DNA from: Gemmatimonadota bacterium
Lineage (GTDB): Bacteria; JAAXHH01
Reading direction: 5' to 3'
Length of the DNA stretch: 64,000 bases
NCBI GenBank assembly: GCA_026705925.1
Contig: JAPOZT010000017.1
Span: 97,866-161,865, forward strand
Under the pieces are notes generated by a model, which did not search any database, was not told where the DNA came from, and was given only the letters and a program-made list of their open reading frames with translations. Below, one piece after another: positions 6,657 through 14,208 of this stretch (position 1 is the first letter of the stretch; every line of letters begins with the position of its first letter). The translations under genes and the position numbers were made by a program.

Positions 6657-8048
6657 TCACGTGCCGGCGATCAGGGGGCCGCCCGGGTCGATGTCCTGGA
6701 TCATGGTGGCGTTGAAGGCCTCCAGGGACAAATGGCTCCTTAAATCTCTATGGTCGGGATTGTCCCACAGGTTCTCGAACTCCCACGGGTCCGTGGCCAG
6801 ATCGTAGAGCTCGCCCTTGCCGTGGGTGTGGTACAGCACCAGCTTGTACCTGTCGTTCCGGTACATGGTGGCATAGTCTTGCGTATCGTTGGAGACGGCG
6901 TCGAAATACTCGCTGCGGACGAAGGACCGGTTGTAGCCCGGGTCCACCGTGCCGTTCAGGATCGGCAGCAGGCTGCGGCCCTGGAAGTTCTCGTGCACGT
7001 ATACGTCGGCGATTTCGAGCATGGTCGCCGACATGTCGATCAGTTCGACCAGCGCGTCGCTCCGGAGGTTGGACTTCATGTGGCCGGGGTGGGAAAAGAT
7101 CAGGGGCACGCGCACCAGGCCTTCGTAGAACCGGCAGCCCTTCCACAGCAGCCCGTGGTCGCCCAGGCATTCGCCGTGGTCGCTGGTGAAGATGATCACG
7201 GTGTTCTCCCGCTGCCCGGTGCGTTCGAGCTCGCCCAGGATGCGGGCGAACTGGTCGTCGATCTGCTTGATCATGGCGTAATAGAGGGCCTGCTGCTTCT
7301 TGCCGTCGAACGTCACCGGGTGCCGGGGCTCCGACTGGAAGAACACGTCCCTGAGTTCATCCTGCTGGCCCAGGTCGCTCAGGCGGAAGTGAGGACCGGG
7401 CATGTCGGCCGGATCGAACTGGTCGGCGTAGGCGCGGGGCGGGATGAACGGCGGGTGGGGATCGTAGGGGTTGAGCGTCAGCATCCAGGGCTCGTCGGGC
7501 GCCCGGCGCTCGCTTAAGAACTCCAGGGCGCACTCGGTGACCCAGGTCGTCTGGTGGAGCTCGGGCGGGACCCGGTCCTCGCTCGCCCGCAGGGCGTCGA
7601 GGTCGCCGCCGCGCTCGCGCACCCAGTCGGCGTAGTCATGCCCTTCCGGCCAGTCGTCCCGCGGCGCGTGGCTGAAGCGCCAGTACCGGTAGCCGTCGTC
7701 CATGCGGGGTTCCGTGCGCTTCCCCGCGCTCTGAAGGTGGAACTTGCCTACCAGGCCGCAGTCGTACCCGCTGTCCGCCAGCAGTTTGGAGATCAGGGGA
7801 GGCGGATTCTCGAAGACGCCGTTGCCGTTACGGGTGTTGTGGATCCGCCCGGGATACATGCCGGTCATGAAACTCGACCGGCTGGGCGTGCAGATCGGGC
7901 TCTGGCAGTAGGCGTGCGTAAAGGCGACGCCTTCCCGCACCAGCCTGTCCAGCGTCGGCGTGCTCACATGGGGATTGCCGAGCGCGCCGATGGTGTCGAA
8001 ACGCTGCTGATCCGTGCAGTACCAGAGAATGTTGGGGCGTAAAGGCAT
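6657..8048 (-). CDS. Type I (formylglycine) sulfatase
   Basis: 463 residues of the alkaline-phosphatase-superfamily sulfatase fold. The N-terminal metal site NILWYCTDQQRFDTIG is followed by the maturation motif CTPSRSSFMTG (C-x-P-x-R, the Cys converted to formylglycine). Metal ligands FTSDHGECLGDHG and the C-terminal GELYDLATDPWEFENL complete the family pattern. Such enzymes cleave sulfate esters of glycans or small molecules. No signal peptide is present, so a cytoplasmic location or non-classical export is implied. It lies 29 bp after the acidic lipoprotein gene on the same strand. A second sulfatase is at 51195. No formylglycine-generating enzyme gene is in the window. Confidence 0.9.
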   Translation of the reverse strand: MPLRPNILWYCTDQQRFDTIGALGNPHVSTPTLDRLVREGVAFTHAYCQSPICTPSRSSFMTGMYPGRIHNTRNGNGVFENPPPLISKLLADSGYDCGLVGKFHLQSAGKRTEPRMDDGYRYWRFSHAPRDDWPEGHDYADWVRERGGDLDALRASEDRVPPELHQTTWVTECALEFLSERRAPDEPWMLTLNPYDPHPPFIPPRAYADQFDPADMPGPHFRLSDLGQQDELRDVFFQSEPRHPVTFDGKKQQALYYAMIKQIDDQFARILGELERTGQRENTVIIFTSDHGECLGDHGLLWKGCRFYEGLVRVPLIFSHPGHMKSNLRSDALVELIDMSATMLEIADVYVHENFQGRSLLPILNGTVDPGYNRSFVRSEYFDAVSNDTQDYATMYRNDRYKLVLYHTHGKGELYDLATDPWEFENLWDNPDHRDLRSHLSLEAFNATMIQDIDPGGPLIAGT

Positions 8049-8077
8049 GTTGCCGTGCGCGCGCCGCCCTTGGACCC

Positions 8078-8725
8078 TTAGGGGGCAGGCTGCGTCGTCG
8101 CTTCTTCCTCTCCGCCCATGGAGGCATCCGAGCCGCCTTCATCCGCGCCCTCGGCGTCCATTTCGCCTTCTTCCATCTCGCCTTCACCTTCACCCATTTC
8201 GCCTTCACCCATCTCGCCTTCTTCCATTTCGCCTTCTTCCATCTCGCCTTCACCTTCACCCATTTCGCCTTCACCCATCTCGCCTTCTTCCATTTCCGGG
8301 GCATCGGCGGCCATGACGTGAAGCATGTCGCCCACCGCGGCGCCGATGTCGGTCGCGGCGTTGCCGCCGTTAATGGCGATCTGGAGCGTGCCGGACTCTT
8401 CGTCGATCCGGGCGAGCCAGGCGCCCTCGGCCACGTCGCCGTAGTCGGTGACCATGGGCATGACGAGGGTCTGTTCGTTATGGGTCACCGAAATCCAGCC
8501 GTCCGCGGCGAAACCGGCTTCCATCAACTGATCGCTCGTGGCGTTCGTGTTGATGTTGGCAAATTCCTCGCTGATGCTGCTGACCTCGACGTTGATCATG
8601 GCAACGTCCATGGCCATCTCTTCGGTTGCCGCCTCTTCCATGGCTGCTTCTTCGGCCCCGCCGCAGCCGTACAGGCCGAACGCGCCGACCATACAGGCCA
8701 ACAGGTATGATGTGAACCGCTTCAT
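8078..8725 (-). CDS. Lipoprotein with acidic 22-residue tandem repeat
   Basis: The start at 8725 is favoured because AAAGGA lies about 10 nt upstream; the track start is further out. The 215-residue product has a lipoprotein signal (MKRFTSYLLACMVGAFGLYGC). A Glu/Ala/Met-rich spacer follows, then a folded segment of about 100 residues beginning around VEVSSISEEF that I do not recognise. The tail is almost pure Glu/Gly/Met and contains two perfect copies of a 22-residue unit starting EMEEGEMGEG. A membrane-tethered, highly negatively charged tail suggests cation binding or a flexible spacer; this is inference. It may be co-transcribed with the downstream sulfatase. Confidence 0.65.
   Translation of the reverse strand: MKRFTSYLLACMVGAFGLYGCGGAEEAAMEEAATEEMAMDVAMINVEVSSISEEFANINTNATSDQLMEAGFAADGWISVTHNEQTLVMPMVTDYGDVAEGAWLARIDEESGTLQIAINGGNAATDIGAAVGDMLHVMAADAPEMEEGEMGEGEMGEGEGEMEEGEMEEGEMGEGEMGEGEGEMEEGEMDAEGADEGGSDASMGGEEEATTQPAP
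8165..8296 (-). repeat. Two 66-bp tandem repeats inside the lipoprotein gene
   Basis: Units 8231-8296 and 8165-8230 encode the same 22 residues and are near-identical at the DNA level, which indicates recent in-frame duplication. Each unit is itself built of EMEEG/EMGEG/EGEMEEG subrepeats. Confidence 0.8.
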
Positions 8726-8968
8726 GATCATGTTCCTTTCACGTGGAAATCCCATCGTGGTGTAGTGAAAAAATGACGCTTTGTAATGTAGAGGATAATA
8801 CGTACCGCGCTGACTTACTGGTCGTCGGCCATACGTACTCTATTTATAGGGTATATAACTTAAATTTGCAACTATTAATCGCTTTAACCGCGGTCGAGAC
8901 CGGCGGCAGGGGGATCAGGCGGCATCGGGTCCGGTGCCGGGTCAGGCTTCGTGGCCGGTGGTTTCAGG

Positions 8969-9790
8969 TCAGGCGCCGGGTCCTGCGGTGGCGGCAGCAG
9001 GTCCGGCGGTGGCGGCGAGTTCCGCCCACTGACTGCGTCCCACTTCCTTGACCCGGCCGTCGTCCCACTTGCCCAGGGGCCGGTAGGACGGGTGTCCGGG
9101 ACGGTCCTGGCAGGGATTGTGCCGGGTGTTGTAGCAGCAAATGAGGCTCCACCTCGGGTCGTCGCTCTCGTTCGGGTCCGAACGGTGCAGCACGTTCGCA
9201 TGGAAGAACAGCGCCGTGCCGGGCGACATTTCGCAGTACACGTGGTCGAGGTGCTCCAGCGCGAGTTCCACCCGCTTCGGGTCGGCCCCCACCTGGGTGC
9301 CGTAGCGGCCGTGTTCGATCCGGCCCAGGCGGTGCGAACCCCGGATGACCTGGAGGCAGCCGTTGCCCCTGTGGGCCCGGTCCACCGCGATGTAGCAACT
9401 GGCCATGTCGGGATAGAGCGCCTGGTTGTGATACCAGTACCCGTAGTCCTGGTGCCACTCCCACGCGCCGCCGACGCGGGGTTCCTTGACCATCATCTTG
9501 TAGTGGTACAGGTAAACCTCGTCATCCATGAGCCGCTCCAGCGTATCGACCATGCGCCGGCCGCGGCAGATGGCGTTGTAGATGTCCTCACGGTCCGTGT
9601 CCGAGGTCAGCCAGAGCTTGCTCTCCCGGCCCTCGGTATCCTCGGCGGCACGGACGAGCGAGGCCTTTTCCCCGTCGAGACGGCCCACGTTGAGGAGGAG
9701 TTCCATTTCTTCCTCGTCGTAGAGCCCCTCCACCATCAGGTAGCCGTCTTCGCTGAACCTATTCTCGTGTTCTTCGGTAAGCCGGAACAT
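8969..9790 (-). CDS. Phytanoyl-CoA dioxygenase (PhyH) family protein
   Basis: The ATG at 9790 has GGAG 8 nt upstream and gives 273 residues; the track ORF runs further into the aminotransferase gene. The cupin-type Fe(II)/2-oxoglutarate core is visible: the HxD pair in GGAWEWHQDYGYWYHNQA, CLQVIRGSHRLGRIEHG, and the distal histidine in PGTALFFHANVLHRSDPN, followed by a conserved Arg. Members hydroxylate fatty acyl-CoA or small organic substrates, so the substrate here is unknown. The C-terminus (AATAGPAAATAGPGA) is low-complexity, and similar Pro/Gly-coding repeat DNA continues past the stop in another frame, suggesting repeat slippage or frame loss at the gene end. Confidence 0.88.
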   Translation of the reverse strand: MFRLTEEHENRFSEDGYLMVEGLYDEEEMELLLNVGRLDGEKASLVRAAEDTEGRESKLWLTSDTDREDIYNAICRGRRMVDTLERLMDDEVYLYHYKMMVKEPRVGGAWEWHQDYGYWYHNQALYPDMASCYIAVDRAHRGNGCLQVIRGSHRLGRIEHGRYGTQVGADPKRVELALEHLDHVYCEMSPGTALFFHANVLHRSDPNESDDPRWSLICCYNTRHNPCQDRPGHPSYRPLGKWDDGRVKEVGRSQWAELAATAGPAAATAGPGA

Positions 9791-9810
9791 GAATTGCTCT
9801 CCAGCGCCCC

Positions 9811-11043
9811 CTACACTCCGATGCGGTCGCGATGACGCCGTTCGACGTGGTGCGCGACCGAGCGGCACACCCGGGAGATCCCCTCGCCGATGAGCGACTG
9901 GTCGAGGAAGCTGTAGCAAAGGCGGAACTGGTTCGCGCCGCGGCCATCGGTATAGAACGAGGGGCCGGCCACGTAGGCCACTTTCTCATGCTCGACGGCC
10001 CAGGCCAGCATCGCCGTGGAGTCGATCCCTTCAGGTGCAGTCAACCACACGTAGAACCCGCCGTCCGGATGGGTCCAGGTCAGGCCTGGCGGGGCGTGCT
10101 CCGCCAGCGCGTTCAGGGTGACGTCCCGCTTGGCCTGGTAGAGCGCCCTGGACAGTACGATCTGGGAGTCCATCAGTCCCTGGCGGCCGTATTCGTAGAC
10201 GATGCGTTGCCCGAGGGTGCTCGAACACTGGTCGCTGCCCAGCTTCGCCTGGCACAACTGGGCGATGACGGGCGCCGGCGCGGCGATCCAGCCGAGGCGG
10301 ATGCCGGGTCCGAAGATCTTGGAGAAGGTACTGACGAACAGCACGCCGTCGGGATTCAGCGCCTTGAGCGAAGGCGGAGGCGCGAGTTCGAAGTACAGTT
10401 CCCCGTAGGCATGATCCTCCAGGATGGGGATGTTGTGCCGGTCGGCGAGTTCGACCAGCCTGCGCCGCCGTTCCAGGGGCATGGTCACGCCGCCCGGGTT
10501 CTGAAACGTCGGCATGGTGTAAATCAGCTTGGTCCGCTTGCCCCGGCGTTCCAGTTCCGCAAGCTGCGCTTCCAGAAGGTCCACGCGCATGCCTTCGTCA
10601 TCGATATCCACCGCGACGAATTCCACGTCATAGCAACGGAAGACCGAGAACGCGGTCAGGTAGGTGGGGGCTTCCACGACGATGACGTCGCCGGGGTTGA
10701 GCAGCATCTTGGCGATGAGGTCCATGGCCTCGATGCCGCCCGTGGTGACGATAATGTCGTCCGCGGTGGCAGTCACGCCCTCGACGGGTCCCATGCGGCC
10801 GGCGATCCACTCCCTCAGGGCCGTGTATCCCGCCGTGGGGCCGTATTGCAGCGACATGCTGCCGTGCGTTTCGAAGACCTGGACGGCGACTTCCTTCATC
10901 GCCTCCATGGGAAACGTGGCGTCGTCCGGCAGGCCGCCGGCAAAGGAAAGCACGTCCGGCCGTTCCGCCAGCTTGAGCAGCTCAATGACCGCGGTGTCGC
11001 CAATGAGATCCATGCGGTCCGCGTATACATCCCGCCATTCCAT
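9811..11043 (-). CDS. PLP-dependent aminotransferase of the LysN/2-aminoadipate type
   Basis: 410 residues of fold-type I aminotransferase (class I/II). Visible landmarks are FAGGLPDDATFP, the substrate loop LQYGPTAGYTALREW, the cofactor-stacking region VTTGGIEAMDLIAKMLLNPGD, NPGGVTMPLERR, and the Schiff-base lysine in STFSKIFGPGIRLGW. This is the stand-alone MocR-like/LysN subgroup acting on 2-aminoadipate, aromatic or branched amino acids. The ATG at 11043 is used rather than the TTG one codon earlier. The leader carries a reiterated Shine-Dalgarno unit. The PhyH start lies 20 bp downstream, so the two form one operon. Confidence 0.87.
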   Translation of the reverse strand: MEWRDVYADRMDLIGDTAVIELLKLAERPDVLSFAGGLPDDATFPMEAMKEVAVQVFETHGSMSLQYGPTAGYTALREWIAGRMGPVEGVTATADDIIVTTGGIEAMDLIAKMLLNPGDVIVVEAPTYLTAFSVFRCYDVEFVAVDIDDEGMRVDLLEAQLAELERRGKRTKLIYTMPTFQNPGGVTMPLERRRRLVELADRHNIPILEDHAYGELYFELAPPPSLKALNPDGVLFVSTFSKIFGPGIRLGWIAAPAPVIAQLCQAKLGSDQCSSTLGQRIVYEYGRQGLMDSQIVLSRALYQAKRDVTLNALAEHAPPGLTWTHPDGGFYVWLTAPEGIDSTAMLAWAVEHEKVAYVAGPSFYTDGRGANQFRLCYSFLDQSLIGEGISRVCRSVAHHVERRHRDRIGV

Positions 11044-11048
11044 CAAAA

Positions 11049-11107
11049 CCCCCTGCGTAAACCTGATCCCCTGCGTAAACCCAATCCCCTGCGTAAACCC
11101 CCTGCGT
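11049..11107 (-). repeat. Reiterated ACGCAGGGG ribosome-binding units
   Basis: On the minus strand the unit TTTACGCAGGGG recurs immediately before the aminotransferase ATG. The CCCCTGCGT cores on the plus strand start at 11050, 11068, 11086 and 11099. The first three are exactly 18 bp apart, and the last is 13 bp on. Each unit contains the Shine-Dalgarno-like AGGGG, so the transcript leader would carry up to four tandem sites. Confidence 0.7.
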
Positions 11108-11393
11108 ATGCAAATCCGTAATCGAACCAGTCCGCGCGGATGCCCGTCGGGAGCCGCCGTTCGCGTGCATTATTTTACGGTCAGGACGGCGGGAAAACAA
11201 GACCAAATTTCCTTGACACCGGCGTGGATGCATGTCTTATCATGGCGTTCAAATGGTGGTCAATGTTGATCATCGTGTCATGATATTCATCGTATACACG
11301 GTGTCATGATGTCTTGGTGAGTATCGTGTATGCGGTGTATACAATGTATATCATGTTCCAGCACACCCATTTCCCGCCTCGCGAGGTGTATAC
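11108..11393. other. Divergent promoter region of aminotransferase and PC4-like genes
   Basis: No gene is visible. The part next to the PC4-like start (11260-11393) is rich in GTATAC-containing words: CGTATACACGGTGT near 11291, GTGTATACAATGTATAT near 11334 and GGTGTATACATG over the start codon. These suggest a repeated operator. I cannot assign -35/-10 boxes with confidence. Confidence 0.4.
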
Positions 11394-11651
11394 ATGGCCG
11401 AGGACAGCCAGGTTGTAGCCAGTTTCCAGAAGAACAGCCAGGAAGAGTTCCGCTTCACCATCACGTCCTTCCGCGGCAACGAGTACGCCGATATCCGGAT
11501 CTATTACGAGAACGACGGCGATTTCCTGCCCAGCAGGAAGGGCATCACCGTCTCTCCGGAGGCATGGAAATCCTTCCGGTCCTGTCTCGACGAGCTGGAG
11601 TCGGAACTCAAGCAGCGCAAGCTGCTCAAGGACGAAGAAGGAGAAGGCTGA
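11394..11651 (+). CDS. PC4/YdbC-like single-stranded DNA-binding protein
   Basis: 85 residues matching the bacterial PC4 (p15, transcriptional coactivator) domain almost end to end. A curved sheet is indicated by EFRFTITSFRGNEYADIRIYYE, the turn DGDFLPSRKGITVSPEAW is characteristic, and a C-terminal helix follows (SFRSCLDELESEL). Bacterial homologues such as YdbC dimerise and bind single-stranded nucleic acid. The start codon is preceded by GAGG at 7-8 nt. The stop codon abuts that of the convergent phosphatase-glycosylase gene with zero spacing. Confidence 0.85.
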   Translation: MAEDSQVVASFQKNSQEEFRFTITSFRGNEYADIRIYYENDGDFLPSRKGITVSPEAWKSFRSCLDELESELKQRKLLKDEEGEG

Positions 11652-12878
11652 TCAGCCCACCCGGTGCCCTTCTCCGGCGAGAAAGCACTCGGGGTCATGG
11701 TGTATGGGAAGATACCCCGTGCTCATGAGGAATTCGCCGACGATCTCGGGTCCCATGAAGCGGAAGGTCTTCCTGAACACGGCCACCCATTCGTCCAGCG
11801 AAGTGCAGGTCTGGCCGTCCAGCCAGGCGGCGAAGGAACCGTGTTCCGCCCGGATCTCCCGGATGACCCGCGCGTTGTGAATGGCCGCGTCGATCTTGAG
11901 CCGGTTCCGGATGATCCCGGCGTCCCCGAGCAGGCGCGCCCGGTCCTCGTCGCCATAGGCCGCGACACGGTCCACGTCGAACCCCTCGAAGGCCTCCCTC
12001 AGCGCCTTTCGCTTCTTCAGCACCGTCAGCCAACTCAGCCCCGCCTGGTTGATCTCCAGCACCAGCCGCTCGAAAAAATCGTCGTCCCGGGACAGGGGAA
12101 AGCCGTACTCGTCGTCATGGTAGGCGGCCAGTATGGGGTCCTTGTGCGTCCAGGCGCAACGCTTCCGGTCGTCGGTCTCTTCGACGAACTCGCCCGTGCG
12201 GTAGGGGTGGTTGTCCGCCCCGGTGATCCATGTCTCGGGAAGGTGGCGCACACAGTTCATCAAGGCCAGGTGCGTATAGGTGGGCGTGATGATGAAACGG
12301 GTGACGGCGGTGTTCGCGAACCAGTCCATCCGGTCGTGTCCCATGCCCGGGGTGTCCAGGATCACCCCCACGAGGAACCGCATGAACGCCCCATGGCTCA
12401 CCAGGACGACGCACTCCCCCGTGTGGCCGAACTCGTCGTGGATCCTCCGGGCGACCCGCTCCGCCCGGACCTGGGCCGCATCGTAATCCTCCCAGGGCCG
12501 GCACTTCCACCAACCCTCCTCATCGAACTCGCCGCCGAGGCGGACGCCAGGGAATCCACGCTCGATTTCCGAGCGCTTCATGCCGGGCCGGCCCTCGTAG
12601 TTCGCGTTGCCCACGCCGGCCTGGACCCCGCCCTGTTCGTGGAGGTCGATCCATGCCTCCGCGGACTTACCCGTCTCGCGGAGGTAGGGGGCGATGGTTT
12701 CCAGGGTACGGAGGAACGGACTGACGAAAACGCGCGTGGGGCGAAGGTGGCGGATGCGGTTTACGAGGTATTCGGCCTGCCGGTATCCGAGCGCGGACAG
12801 GGAGGGATCGTCGGTGCGCTCTTCCTGAGGCCGGGCATTGTTCTCGGATTCCGCGTGGCGGATGATGTAGAGTTCCAT
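11652..12878 (-). CDS. Histidine phosphatase fused to DNA-3-methyladenine glycosylase I
   Basis: One uninterrupted frame encodes 408 residues with two domains. Residues 1-235 are a phosphoglycerate-mutase-type histidine phosphatase: RHAESENN (phospho-accepting His), SPFLRTLETIAPYL, and the second catalytic His in VVLVSHGAFMRFL. Residues 240-408 are a Tag-type glycosylase: CAWTHKDPILAAYHDDEYG, then the active-site helix LEINQAGLSWLTVLKKRKA with the conserved Glu and Trp, and GIIRNRLKIDAAIHNAR. The C-terminal HDPEC restores the Cys/His...His-x3-Cys zinc site of E. coli Tag. Tag excises 3-methyladenine from alkylated DNA. The start is set at the family-typical MELYIIRHAE because upstream codons are unconserved. 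I know of no established role for this pairing. Confidence 0.85.
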   Translation of the reverse strand: MELYIIRHAESENNARPQEERTDDPSLSALGYRQAEYLVNRIRHLRPTRVFVSPFLRTLETIAPYLRETGKSAEAWIDLHEQGGVQAGVGNANYEGRPGMKRSEIERGFPGVRLGGEFDEEGWWKCRPWEDYDAAQVRAERVARRIHDEFGHTGECVVLVSHGAFMRFLVGVILDTPGMGHDRMDWFANTAVTRFIITPTYTHLALMNCVRHLPETWITGADNHPYRTGEFVEETDDRKRCAWTHKDPILAAYHDDEYGFPLSRDDDFFERLVLEINQAGLSWLTVLKKRKALREAFEGFDVDRVAAYGDEDRARLLGDAGIIRNRLKIDAAIHNARVIREIRAEHGSFAAWLDGQTCTSLDEWVAVFRKTFRFMGPEIVGEFLMSTGYLPIHHDPECFLAGEGHRVG

Positions 12879-13024
12879 GGGGCGGGGCGGTCTTTCTCCT
12901 GGCCTGCGGCCGGTGTTTGCGGTTGAAGGGTCGGCGGTCCTGGCGTTGGACGGGCCGTTGCACGCACCGTCCACTCGAACCGATACAAAGTACATTCCCC
13001 GCCCTTCCGTCGAAAGGAAAAGGT

Positions 13025-13053
13025 TTGACAGGCAGGGCGGCACGGGTTAAGGT
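13025..13053 (+). promoter_or_regulatory. Promoter of the pot operon
   Basis: TTGACA (13025-13030), a 17-bp spacer, then TAAGGT (13048-13053), placing the start about 40 nt upstream of the potA ATG. Confidence 0.55.
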
Positions 13054-13098
13054 TTCCACCTGTTTCCGAATGGCTCATTCCCCATGGAGCGTGCCTAA

Positions 13099-14208
13099 AT
13101 GGAAGGATCCGGCCGGCCCTATGTCGAATACCGCAAGGTCAGCAAAAGCTATGACGGAAAGACCACGGTAGTCGACGACGTCGACCTGGACATCCGCCAG
13201 GGAGAGTTTCTCACCCTCCTGGGGCCCTCCGGTTCGGGCAAGACCACCTGCCTCATGATGCTGGCCGGCTTCGAGACGCCGACTTCCGGCGAGATCCTCG
13301 TGGACGGCCGCTCCATCCAAAATCTTCCGCCTCGCAAGCGCGGCATCGGCATGGTGTTCCAGAACTACGCCCTCTTCCCCCACATGACGGTAGGGGCCAA
13401 TCTCGCTTTTCCCCTCGAGGTCCGCGGCATGGACCGCGGCCAGTGCCGGGAACGGGTGGAACGGGCCCTGCAACTCGTGCAGCTGGAAGGATTCGAGCAC
13501 CGGCGCCCCGGCCAGCTTTCCGGCGGGCAGCAGCAGCGCGTGGCTATCGCCCGCGCCCTGGTATTCGATCCCGAACTGGTTCTCATGGACGAGCCCCTCG
13601 GCGCGCTGGATCGCCGGCTCCGCGAGGAAATGCAGTACGAGATCCGCCGCATCCACAAGACCTTGGGCGTCACGGTCGTGTACGTCACCCACGACCAGCA
13701 GGAGGCCATGGTCATGTCGGACCGCATCGCCGTGCTGCGGGACGGCAGGGTCGAACAGGTGGCCGATCCCGAGACGCTTTACGAGGAACCGCAGCGTTCC
13801 TTCGTGGCCCGGTTCATCGGTGAGAACAACCGGCTGCACGGGAAGGTGATGGGCATTGAGGGTGAGATCTGCGAGGTATTCGTGGGCGGCGAGATCATCG
13901 AGGCGATCCGAATCGCGCCCTGCCGGGTGGGCGACGCCGTGACGCTTTCCATCCGCCCCGAACGCGTGGCCGTCTCACCGAAATCCGGACGCTACACCAA
14001 CGAACTGGTGGCCCTGATCGAGGACATCACGTTTCTGGGCGACTACCTGCGCGTGCGTGTCTCGGTGTGCCGCACGTCCGATTTCATCATCAAGATACCC
14101 AACACCGTCGGCCACGGCGCCCTGCTCGCGGGCGACAAGATCCTCATCGGCTGGACGCCGACCGACTGCCGCGTGCTCGACCCCGAAACGGAAGGAGAAG
14201 GAGAATGA
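13099..14208 (+). CDS. potA: PotA-like ABC transporter ATP-binding protein
   Basis: 369 residues with all ABC motifs: Walker A GPSGSGKTT, Q-loop VFQNYALFPHMTV, signature LSGGQQQRVAIARAL, Walker B LVLMDEPLGALD, and H-loop YVTHDQQEA. The FIGENNRLHG linker and a C-terminal TOBE regulatory domain (about 280-365) place it in the spermidine/putrescine (PotA/PotG) branch of the CUT1-like importers. It would power uptake through PotB and PotC. It is the first gene of a four-gene operon; its stop overlaps the potD start by 4 nt (ATGA). Confidence 0.9.
   Translation: MEGSGRPYVEYRKVSKSYDGKTTVVDDVDLDIRQGEFLTLLGPSGSGKTTCLMMLAGFETPTSGEILVDGRSIQNLPPRKRGIGMVFQNYALFPHMTVGANLAFPLEVRGMDRGQCRERVERALQLVQLEGFEHRRPGQLSGGQQQRVAIARALVFDPELVLMDEPLGALDRRLREEMQYEIRRIHKTLGVTVVYVTHDQQEAMVMSDRIAVLRDGRVEQVADPETLYEEPQRSFVARFIGENNRLHGKVMGIEGEICEVFVGGEIIEAIRIAPCRVGDAVTLSIRPERVAVSPKSGRYTNELVALIEDITFLGDYLRVRVSVCRTSDFIIKIPNTVGHGALLAGDKILIGWTPTDCRVLDPETEGEGE

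Noticed and set aside
8165-8296. CRISPR or MITE interpretation of the lipoprotein repeats
   Set aside because: The repeats are in-frame coding units without spacers or terminal inverted repeats.
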